Of a stretch of DNA of 34,393 bases, positions 13,301 to 25,300 are shown piece by piece. This stretch comes from Acanthaster planci (Eukaryota > Echinodermata > Asteroidea > Valvatida > Acanthasteridae). Numbering within the stretch: the stretch's first letter is position 1; each line of letters opens with the position of its first letter. Location of the stretch: contig NW_019091598.1 in the NCBI RefSeq assembly GCF_001949145.1, positions 310,595 through 344,987 on the forward strand, given 5' to 3'. The notes under the pieces were generated by a model. It was not told the origin of the DNA. It did no database searches and saw only the letters and a program-made list of their open reading frames with translations. The position numbers and the translations under genes are program-made.

Positions 13301-16300
13301 AGTCTCCTAAGCAGGGGCCAATTTCATAGAGCTGCTTAAGCACAAATTTGCTTTAGTGCAAAAAACTTCCTTAAAAAAGAAAGGTTACCAGCTCAAAATC
13401 TATGTGATTTCCATACTAACCAAAAGACAGGTGAATGCCATTCCAAAACAATATGCATCACATGGAGTTTTGGCTGGTAACCTGATTTGTCAAGCAAGTT
13501 TTTTTCATGCTTAAGCAAATTTTGTGCTTAAGTAGCGCTATGAAATTGGCCCCTGGTCTTAAACGTTAGTTTAATAAGACTGGCCAAGCACATATTTATT
13601 TCCATTCATAAATACCTTTTTAGTCAGAGAGTCAAAAGAAGTCAATATATGATGGATTTCCAGTGATTTTGTTCTAGAATTTTACTTTCATTTTCCAACC
13701 CCCCGCCCATTTTATGGAATATTCCTTGTGCAAATTGTCCAATTGGCATGGGTATGGCAAGCCATGTGCACACACACTCTTGACCAATCAGAATCGATTA
13801 AACTGTCTCGTATCCATGTGCCAGCGCATGATTTATGCAGCAGGCATCATCATTTCTCACCGGGCATTATCAAATGTTAATGCACCGTCAAGTTGCACAT
13901 TGTTGAATAGGGAAACAGTCTGAGGTATTTAGGAATCATGAATAAAATGCCATAACTGTTGCAGAAGAAGGGTTTTATCTGAAGAAAGAAGTTGTGTTAA
14001 AATGTGTGTTTTTCTTTTTGTGAGTCAGGTTTCCTGTCTGACAGTGTAGTCTTCTCTTTTATTGCATGATTTAGAAACCAGCGAATGGGTGGTATGTTGT
14101 TCGGCGAGGGAAAACCAAAAGATTGTTTGCTCCTTTTCACAAAGTAATATGATACAACATATATCTTGAAAGAAATTGATTATAGAACCCATCATTGTCA
14201 CAAACAATGTTATACAACTGGGCATTTTAAGTCTCACGATGGTCCTTCTGATGTTGCTTTTTTGTGAAATTGCTCTCCGCCACTTAACCTGTCTCAACAA
14301 GTGCCTTGATCTACTCACTCGGCATCCCTTTATGACCAAGATGAATTTTAAATGGATTTTGAATTATGAATACGTATCTTCCAATCTCCAGCTTGCAGTA
14401 GCAGCAGTGGTGAACTAATCAGTTCCGTCTCAACAGAGTCTGGGTCACCAGACTATCTGGAGATCAATCTCGTCTCACTGCAGACTGTGACCATGATCAG
14501 TACCAAAGGTAAAGACAATAATTGGCTGCTTAGGTACCAGCTGTATTTCAGCCAGAACAACGTGGACTGGGCATTGTATGTGGAGGACGGCCAACCCAGG
14601 GTGAGTTGAAGCTTTTTTCCTAAATCCCAGCTCACACTGTGTGTATGTAAACACTATAAAAGCAGTGCAACTTTTGACAGTAAAGGGGGCTCATTTGCTG
14701 AATGCTGGAAAGTCTTCAACATTTCTAAATTCCCAATAAGGCTAATTTCCATTAGGTGGCAAATTTGCATCTGTATCTTCAATTGCACCAATCATGAACC
14801 GTTCTCTAAGCACATGATTTTCTGCTCATTTTTAGCAAGTGAGGATTCTGAGCTTTGGCTCTATGCTTTGGCTTATCATCCCACTATCTGACCAAGTGAA
14901 CTGTTGTACTTGTTACTAAAATGAAAATATAGTACACTTTATTGAAAAGCAGCACCATGCAGGTTTCCATCTGTTGCTTGATTGCTTGCGGTCTCTCTAC
15001 AGCAACACCATCAATCCCTTCTAGAAATCCTACAGTCACGCATGATAAGCACAGCAAACATCACACTAACATCAGAAGAAGATTTTGCTTAAATGTTTCA
15101 TTAATTACGGAAGTTTGATTTATGATTGTATTTAGCACTAAGAACTTACTAAAATTCTCCTATTATAAAGGTGAACTAAGAAATTGGGGGATGTGAACCT
15201 GCAACCTCCCAGAATGTGAACCTGCAACCTCCTGGAATACGTACTGTATTGGTGCTCTATAGGCTGCTAGTCAGGAGACTTTGACAAATGGGAAGAGCCA
15301 CCAACGTGGGGCTGGTAGAGCACCAGTACAGTGTTTCAGAGGTCCCAGGTTCAAATCCTGCTCTAACCAGTTTCTTTGTACATCTTTACATTTAATTTTT
15401 AAGTGGTTTGTTTGATAAAAGGCTCCTAAATACTCTCAGCTAGGACCATTTCTTTCTGCTGTGTAAGCCACAAGATCCCTGCCAACACAATCGTAGTGCA
15501 GTAGGACCATTGCTTTCTGCTGTGTAAGCCACAAGATCCCTGCCAACACAATCGTAGTGCAGTAGGACCATTGCTTTCTGCTGTGTAAGCCACAAGATCC
15601 CTGCCAACACAATCGTAGTGCAGTAGATCCATAAAATTGTCTGCAGATTTTAGGTCTTGATAGTAAAAAGATCACAAATCCACAATAGTGGTCCTTTCAG
15701 TCAGCTGCTTGAAATTCATGACCGAATTGCTGTCAAAGCCTCAATACCAGATGATGAGAAAGGCATGAGTCAGATCAAACATTTGAATAGTTGAATTTTT
15801 GACCTGAAATGACATAAAAATATTCAATGGTACAACAAATTTTCCATAAACTAAGCCATCTAAGAAAACGATGTTTATTAAAACACAAAATAAATTATTA
15901 TCATTACGCTTATAATAATTATTCTCTTTTCTCAGTGAGGAATTATTTAAAGTTCAGCAAAGCTGTAGCACATGATGTGTTGTATGGTACCTACAAATAA
16001 TTGAATAAAGATAAATATTTAGAAATTTATTCATAAATATGTAAGACGGTTCAGCCATTCCTATTGGTTGAGAGCCCATCTCATGACCAGCCTTAAATGG
16101 TTGACAAAGCACCAACATGGCAAAGACACGTGTTTGAAAGAAATGAAGTAACATTGTTGATCAAAATTGTTGGAAATCTGTCATTTTTTAACTTGATTTT
16201 CCTTTCTGACTCAGAAGGTATTTTTAAATTGGGAATAAAAATTGTGCTTGTCCCATATTAACTAATGTTTACGACTGTCTCAGGAGAATGGACGTTGAAA

Positions 16301-19300
16301 TTTTCCCTTACCTTCAGCTTTGGGCCATCATCGGTAACTCTCAATCTTGCTCTTGATCCAAGCATATGAGTGTTTGACTACTTGACACAGGCTTACATTA
16401 TGATGAGTTATTCGTCAAAATCCCAGCACCATCTAGAATCCGCATAAGTCATGCAACTGTTCTTTCATTCCCAGGTGTTTATTGGTAATTCTGACAGCGA
16501 CTATTATATCACCAACCCCTTGGCCAATGTGATTGATGCAGTCTACTTGCGCCTGGTACCCACTGAGGTCAACAATGGTCTGTCCAATGAAGTTAGAATC
16601 TATGGCTGTGCATCCTCAAATACAGCCGACGAAGCTCCATCAACCTCTGGTAAGTTTTTGCCATATTTTTTAAATGTTGAGGGAGGTTTAACAAAGATGT
16701 TGATAAGAGCAAGATTCAATATGTGAGATACAGAACAGTGTACCAGCTTCCTGACAACAAGTAATTCAGCCCAAAGTTACCAACTAAATTTGAATGTCTT
16801 TGTTGAAAGAGTTCGTCAGAAGGTGTTAGCTTATTTTTTGTTGCATGCCTTCTTAATTAGTTAATGTTATTTCATACGTTCAGAATGGCCATACGTCAAT
16901 TTTGTTTATTATGACTTGCGATGCATCATTCGAGTTTTAATAAAAATGAAATTTTGTCTTTTGTGGCTGTTTCATAAAGCAAGAGATTACAATGCTGGCA
17001 CTATCCGCAATTGGCAGTTGAAGTAATGACTAAAATGTTACCTGTCATTCAACCAATTTCACCTAAGTGATTGACCTAGAAATTACAGTTTGTTACCAGA
17101 CATCATTGGTTATCAAAGCTTTTTTTCACAGTGTGGTTACAAAGGTATCTATTGACAGAATTAAAACTATAGAAGATGTCATTAACCATGAAAGCAAAAA
17201 ATACAACCTATGGCAAAATGTGCATGATGATGAGATTTTCAAAACAATTTATTTTAGCAGGAACGTGTTACATGTGTGTATTGCTGAGAAGTAGCTGACC
17301 TGTGCTCAAACTTGCTCAGTTCTTCAACCTGGATAATAGCCATTGGGGACCTATCATTCAATTGATTTAGGATCCAGCAGTTTGCAAGCAATCAGGGGTG
17401 AACTGCAATATGTAAAGACTTTTTTAGTAAGAAAGAAGTCAAGTTGAGGAATTTAAATCGACAGCCTTTGGAAGACTATGCCCGTGGTCACCGGATACAG
17501 TTATTCAGCCTTCTGTCTGGCCGGTTCAGTTTCTATTTGTGTTTCAATTCCATTTGTATCTGTGCATGCACAGTTGAGGGCACTTTTGTCACCAAAGTTT
17601 GATTGCAGGAGAAATGCTATTGCACAATGTCAGCAAATCTGACTGCTCATCACTGATAACAAACGAGGCTTTTACAGAGAAATGACCCTGTTCAGAAACT
17701 GGGCTGAAATATGTTATGGTATTACTCGATCAAGAACGCATTGAAGTGAGTTTTTGTGTCTCTGTAAATTTGTTTTATAGTTTGCTTTGACACCTTTGGG
17801 ATCACCAATTATGCTTTTGACATGGACCGCATCACCGCATCGTCGATTCTCAATTTCACATTGAGTAATGACACTGACCAGACCAGCAACATGACCAAGT
17901 ACCACCCACGCTATGGCCACCTGCACAACCCAGAGAGTGCAGAGTCAGGGCTCAACGGCTGGGTGTCAGAGCCAGGCAGCCTGGTTAGCTCATTGGACCA
18001 GTGGTTGATGGTGGACTTTGGTGAGCGGATAACCCTGACAGGGCTTGCCCTTCAGGGTGTTGCCTTGCCAGAGGGGGGCGTAGGAATGAGCCAATTCAGC
18101 CTGCACTACAGTGAGGACAGTGTCATCTGGAATCCCATGCGGAAAATGAACAGCAATGAGACACAGGTATAAATCCATGCAAAAACCAGACCACTATCAA
18201 GAATCTCATTTGCGGGAGCTTTGACACGGGAATTTCCTTTTGTTCAAGATGTGTGACTGTCCAAAGTTTGAATAAATAACAGTAATAATAACCTCTTTAA
18301 ACCTCTCAAAGAGTATTTAAAAAATTGCTTAAACAATTGGCATTAAAATGTACTTTGTAATGGAATTTGTCTGTCTTTGTTCTAGATTTTGTCTGGCCCA
18401 GTTGATAGCATCGATGTGACCCTCACTGAATTGACCGCTGATGGAGACACTGACATTCGACCCTTGACTCTCCGCTACCTCCGCATCCAATCAGAGGTCA
18501 GCACGACTGAGTCAGTTGGCCTGAGGCTTGAGCTATATGGATGCAGTGCTGCAGGTAGTTACCTACACTATAGTCTAATGCTTTGTCCAAAGTACATGTA
18601 CTTGCCTCTATACAGTTTGAAATAACACACACATCTATGGGAAATGCCAAAGCTGCTGGCCTTAGATTTCAGTTTCAATTTTTGTAAGGAATCTTAGTCT
18701 AAGCAGAATTGCTTGTATATCAAGGAAGCAAAGGGCTGCATTAATGCTCATTGGGTTCAGTATGAAATATTGCAGATGCTTGCCCAAACTATGCACACTG
18801 ACAAACTACTGTCTGGAGTCTCAGTCTAGAGACCATACAGACTGCTGTTGACAGGCTGAAGCTGACAGACAGTCACAGATACATAATGGTCACTCGTAGT
18901 CAATACTGTAGCATTTTACTCTTCCCTCTGAAGCATTCAGCATAACTAGGCTATTCCAGCTTTTCTAGAACAGTCTTACTGTAATTACCATGAACTAATT
19001 AATCATTATCTGTTTATAACTGGGTAGGGAGGTTGGCCATGCTGCAATCAGTTTGGGAGGATTAGAGCTAATTTGTTCCTGGGCCATCTCCAAAAAATGA
19101 CTATCACAAGCTCTGTCTCTTCTACTCTGTTCCTTCCAGTGGCTTCCATCTGCAAGAGTGGCTGGTCAGCATTTGAGAATTCTTGCTACAAGTTCTACCG
19201 GAATGACACAAGGAGCTGGTTATCAGCCAAGAGTTTGTGTGAGAGTGAAGGTGAGTAGTCTAAAGAGAGTCATGATCCTCCAACTTAGTTAATATTACAT

Positions 19301-22300
19301 TCTGTTCATTTCATAGACATCCATACATATCTTAGCATGGTGGATATTCAGCAGATATTTGGGGTTGATACTTAATATAAACTTTCGTAATTGAAATAGT
19401 CTGTGACTGAGTGAGGGTAGAACTTGAAGATGGTGCAGTGTTCATACAATGGCACATAAGCTTTTGTATGTGATAGTGATCAGATGCATAACCAATTTTC
19501 ATCTGAATGTGCACAGACCCACATAGTGCCTTCCTGTGGCAGCAGTGGTGTAAATTAAGCATCATACCTCTCTCTTTGTAACTGTTAATGGGTACCTCTG
19601 AGTGGAATTTACAGAAAAAAAGCCCTCTGCTGAAACCATGCATGATTGAGTCAAACATACATTAAAAGAACTTAACTTCACAGGCTGACAGACATTATTT
19701 CCACACATACATTTACATATATACGAGTATGCTCATGTCCATCTTTAAAATGTGAAATACAGATGCATTTAACGTAAATTAGATTGTAGTTTCCACACTC
19801 TCTGATGAGTTTTCCTTCTCTTCTGTGCCAATTTTTATTTGCGAAAATGTACCCAGGTGGCCATCTCGTTGTCGTCAACTCTCTCCGAGAGCAAGAATTT
19901 CTGGAGAACTTCCCACGAGCCTACGAAGAGAGAGACTTCTTGATTGATCTCAACAGGAGAGATGACTTTGAGACCTTTGTCTGGAGTGATGGGACATTCT
20001 TTGCTTACTCAGCCTGGGGGGTCAATGAACCGTCATACAATGTGTTTGACAAGTGCACAGCACTCTCCAAGAAGAAAGATGGACGTTGGGTTTCAGTGGA
20101 TTGTGATGACCTCAGAAACTTTGCATGTGAATATGAAAGGGGTAAGTGTTTCCTTAGTGGGCTGTGAAGTGAATCTGGTACTAGGCCATTTTGAGCAAAT
20201 CAGCATGAAAAGTGCAACTGTTTTGGTTTTACTGAAAATTTAATCACGAAAGATAAGAAAGCTTAAACTAAACTTTCCAGCAGTTTTTGTGCACAAATCA
20301 GGGCAATTGTGAAGTTTTCTCCCTGCGGTGACATCAAACTTTGGTTCATGAATATGGAAATTTGCTTCCATATAAAAACCAAAAAGGCACCAACCTGAGC
20401 TATAAAATAGCAAAATTGATAGTAATGTTTATTGAAATATGAGAGTGTAGTTTCAAGAGGGTTGTGGTAAAAAAAAACATTACAGGGGCCCTAGTAGCAG
20501 CAGCATGCTGTTGGTCTATGCATAGTCAAAACAATGTTACATTTTTCCAGTCAATTTATCATAAATGATTCTTGTCATGTTATAAACAGCATCTACAACA
20601 TACACCATCTGCGGGGAAAACGACTGGCTCCTTGCCTGCCCAGACACCCACAAAGTCAATGTCACCGATGTCCTGTGGGGGCGTACTGCGGATTGGCAAA
20701 CCTGCCCACAAGAGGGCAGCTTCTCAACTGGGATTCTGCCCTGCACGTCAGACACGGGTCAGGATGTTGTCGAGAGTGCCTGCGACAACACCACACGGTG
20801 TGGTGGGCTAGCCGACGTGTCGGTGCTTGACTATCCATGCTCTGAGACTGGTGTTCACCTCTACCTCAGTGCCACATATGAGTGTGTTCAAGGTACATGT
20901 ACTCTCATTTTGTTTGGTCATTTGCCCTTTAGTGGTACAGTTGAGATGTTCTGAGTTAGGTTTTACAAACTTCAGATAAAAATGCAGGATATCACAGGTG
21001 GTATGTACTCTTGTAGGATCTGGTAAAAAGAATTCATTAAGTATGTTAAGTTATGTTGAGGAAATTATTTTTTTGTGGTAAATTTTGCCAAATCAGCGTA
21101 AAGAGTCTTAAGAGAAGACAGACTGTTTTACTACATCAGTGCCACAGGACAATTGTAATATTCAAAATCACATCTTTTCATATTTTGATTTCCGCAACTG
21201 TTGATCTAAATGTTGTTTCAAGGATGGGTTTTGCAAAGAAGTGAAGTCAGCGTTGTATACCTTTTGAAGTCAGTAAATTGGCCTGGGTTGACAAAGGACT
21301 CAGTTACTTGATTGTATCACAAATGATGACAGAGAGATGACAGAGAGAGCATACTGTCTGAAATGTTGAGTGCCACCGGTTCTTTTCAGAACCCCACATA
21401 CTCAAAAAGAGATATATCCACGGTGCTACCACAAACCTATCTAGTTTACTTGCTGCCTCCACCATGAAAAGCTTCAAATCTAATCACAAATGTTGTTACA
21501 ACCTCCTTTATGTGAAATTCTAAATACAAATCCATTTTTATAAAGTGACTGGCAGTGCTACTAAGATTTGTTCTATATTTTGATGCAGATTTACTCGTCA
21601 CTTTTGAGTTATTGTTTATGCAATTAACCAGTACGGTGGTCACAATGTCGAGGTGTGATTTAGTACATATCTCTTCTATGAACTAAGTATTATTTATTCA
21701 GTTCATCTGTTGCTTATCTGGTTTAAGCCATTCTATAATCAAAATAGTTGTCTGTATGTGTTTGTAACTGTCGTTTTATTTTATTTATCTCTGTGTCATG
21801 GCCAACTACGCGATATTTTTTCCTGTTAATACACTGCAACTGTCCTTTTCTGTTTATTTCCAATAAGGCATTTTCCATCCCACTGGCTTGCAGAAAATGC
21901 CTCCATATCTATTCTTGTAGTGCTGTTCAGTAACATTTAGTATTTCCTGTACTTTCTTTGAATTTCATTCAGTGTAATTCAGTTACCTCTTATTTTTAGT
22001 ACTTTCCCCATATGTGTTGTTGTTTATACTTTTCTCATGTATTCATGCTTCTACCAAAGCATATAAAATTCATCAATCAAATCAAAAATGTTTTGAATTT
22101 TCTGCTATCATTAGATGACATCCAGTATGCTCGGGCTTGTGAAGATGATTTCTTATATGTGAGCTGCCCTGCAGAAGACCAGGTTCTCCACATCGTGCAA
22201 GCCATGTACGGCCGCACCATGGACAATTCGGTATGTCCAGGACCAGACCATGATGTGCCAACCAACTGCACGTCCTTGTCTGGACTCCAGACCGTCCGCA

Positions 22301-25300
22301 CCTATTGTGAAGGCCACCATGAGTGTAAGATCGCAGTAGAGGTGGCGTCATTTGGCTCAGACCCATGTGTGGATGTTGCCAAGTATCTTGATGTCAACTA
22401 CACCTGCGTGTCAAACGAAGTTATCATCCCAGATGTTTGTAAGTGCGACAAATCACTTCTACGACTCCATCCTAAAGCACTCTAATTTGAATGGATCCAA
22501 CACAAACATTCAACGCACTAATTATCTTATGTACTAATTGTGCAGAAATATTTCTGTGACACTGTGTTATATCATATGTCCTACCCCCTTAGTGTGGTGA
22601 GGCAACTTCAAAGTTCCCACAGATTGAAAGTTTCAGTATCAGTGTTTGTGTCCTTTGGCAGGACTTTGTCACGATGTACTTCGTCTCACTTAGGATTCAT
22701 TTTGATTCTGCAAATTTAGAGATGGTGCTAGGGTGCAAATTATCTGTTTGATTTATTTTAATGCAGTGCTATGCTATGGTATGCTTTTGCTATGTTCGTT
22801 GTTAAGAAAGTAAATTTAAAGCTAAATGTTACCCTCTTTAAGTGATCATCCATGAAATGTTTAAATAAACTAAAATGCTCATATGATCATTTATCACAAA
22901 TCGGTGAAGCAATCTTAGATAAATGATGGTCTGATATGGTTTCAGCTAGTAGCAATGTTCTCATTGTAATCTCTTGTTCTCAGATGAATACCAGGGAGAG
23001 TGTGAGAGCGGATGGCTGAAGCACGACTACCGGTGTATCCGAGCCTTCCCCAATGCCTCTTTGAAGTTTGAAGATGCTGATGACCAGTGTAACCAGCAGC
23101 ACGGTCATCTGGCTGGCGTCCCTGGGTCAAATACACAGGTGAGCTTGTGTGTTGTTATTAACTACTCAGTGCCAGGGTTATTTCATAGTGATGATTGTTG
23201 GCCCGGAAATGGGCTAAATTTATTGTAACGAATTCAAAAAGCCCCAAATGTTAACTCTTAAGTCATTTGTGCAGTATTTGTAGTATATTTCCTGTTACAT
23301 CTTTGTTTTAAAAGCTTGGATTCAGAGTGATATTTGCTGTGAAGATAGACTTTTTACATCAGCCGATGATCCTGGGTACCACACATAGTCAACTCTCATT
23401 GACCAGGATCCATGAAGGCTAACTACATGCTATCGCATGCAGGCATCTGGTTTGAACCTGTACAATGCGTGACATGTTTTCATCTGAATGTACACAAAAT
23501 TACAGCATCTTCAAGTAGACCCTAGGAGCATGGCAGAAACTACAATCAAGAGTCTGTAACATCTTTCTGTCTTTGTCTCCACTGAGGAATACTTGTACAG
23601 GGACTGCATATCCTTGCACTATTGGGAAATGTGATATCATCAAGCAAAATGAGTTCTTGTTTTTGACCTTGGTAACATTTGAAGGATTTTTAAACATTTG
23701 AAGAGATGACAATATTTTTTCATGCTATCTGCAGGGTTTCCTTGAGGGCCTCCTATCAGACTACTCTGTCAGCACCAACTACTGGATCGGCTGTGTCCAG
23801 ACAGACAACAACACGTGCAGATGGCGTGATGGAACCAGACACGCATTCACCGATTTCAACTCCAACTACGTGTCCGTTTTGGGAGAGCGTTGCATCGAGC
23901 TGAGAGGCGACAAAAACTACAAGTGGGAGGATGCTTCTTGCGGGAACCAGAACGCTTACATTTGCCAACAAGGTCTATGCAAAATAGTTCCTCTATTTGG
24001 ATGCTCAAGTCAATCATAAAAATGACAATGGCAAAATATGTATATGTGGGTACTACAAATCCAGTTTTGAACTAGTTGCCTTTGATAAAGGCGAGTTCCC
24101 AGTAATAATTAGCATCAGTTTCAGCAACTGCTTATAGTCTTTAACCATATGCTGCCAGGTTTAATTTGAAGTTGCATGACGTATTCCAGGGGGGATTTTC
24201 AAGATTTTCCGTTTTCGAAATTCATCAAAAATTCATAACTTCATTACTGGACGTGGCTACTCTGATCTGACAGACAACATCTATTGACACCCAAGTACTA
24301 CAGGCCTGCTGCCTTGTAAAGAGAGCCCAGATTGTGCGGTGTTATGTATGTTTCTTTTGTTCCCGAAACTGGCCCAGTGCACTGCTGCCATCTTTTCAAA
24401 TGCAGACCAGATTAGCATGCAGCGGTATTGTATCACTTATCCCTGGAGCGCTTTTGTCCCCGGTGGTATCTGATACTCTGTGTGCCATCCCTTTTTCAGC
24501 TGCGCCTAAACCCACCCTGGTGTCACCAGTTTTGTCCCCCAAATAGTGAAAGAAGAATTAGCATTCAAGCACATCATCATAGACATTTCGGGATCTAAAT
24601 TAATTTTCAGCTGCTTCATTTTAAATTGAAACAAAATAACACTTATGCCCAGGCTTTTTTTTAATTAGTCCGATACGTGTAAAACAGATTGGCTGCCTTA
24701 TTTTTGACTCGGCATGTATGCCAGCTTGTCTCATTTGTCCATGGGAATTCTACTATCCTTCAACGCTCCCTTGTTTCAATTGACGTTGCCTTTAACATTT
24801 ATCATTTAGATTGCATGTTAACATTTGGCCTGATGGACAAGACCATTGGCAATGACCAACTGGAGGTCTCAAGCACTAAGCTGCTTGCCACGCTGGACTC
24901 CTTTAAATGGGATGCCCGCCTCCACGCCCCCTATGGTGCCTGGGTCGCCATGGAGCGGGATAGGGACCAGTTCTTCCAGATTGACTTTGAGCGGGTCATG
25001 CGGGTCAAGAAGATCGCTACACAGGGGCACCCGAAGTACAACTTCTGGATTGAGCAGTATCGATTGGATTACACCATGAATGACACAGCCAATGGGAGTG
25101 TGTGGATGACTTACCAAGAGGATGGCATAGACAAAGTAAGGAGTGGTGTTGATTGAGTCAGCTAGAGTAGGTGCGGCTTACTGGACTCAGCAGTGTTGAT
25201 TGGTTTACACTGTGAATGTCACCACCAATGGGAGAGTGTGGATAACTTACCAAGAGGATGGTAAAAATCAAAGGTGTGGTTCTCTGTCCAATTTATCAAC

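Larger units (their letters stand above)
12738..14391 (+). other. Intron 9, rich in inserted elements
   Basis: It contains a nested inverted-repeat element (13222-13603) and a dispersed repeat copy (13764-13942). I searched it for the phase 1-1 exon that would supply the missing N-terminal part of F5/8C-3 and found no frame with a discoidin opening. Confidence 0.5.
14601..16474 (+). other. Intron 10, with tandem and SINE-like repeats
   Basis: About 1.9 kb. It holds the head-to-head tRNA-like pair (15190-15365), the 61-bp triplet array (15441-15623) and a repeat terminus near 16045. No exon is seen. Confidence 0.5.

Noticed and set aside
15301-15365. Functional tRNA gene
   Set aside because: A and B box words are present but no acceptor stem or full cloverleaf can be drawn. 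A SINE head is more likely.
15426-15675. Minus-strand open frames with an internally repeated protein sequence
   Set aside because: They are the 61-bp tandem array read in successive frames, with no start context or domain.
20534-20830. Longer alternative frames across exon 16
   Set aside because: They are shadows of the SUEL-1 frame, which has correct splice phases and the family cysteine pattern.
24846-25117. Open frames on both strands over exon 20
   Set aside because: They overlap the discoidin frame, which alone has domain motifs and fitting splice sites.
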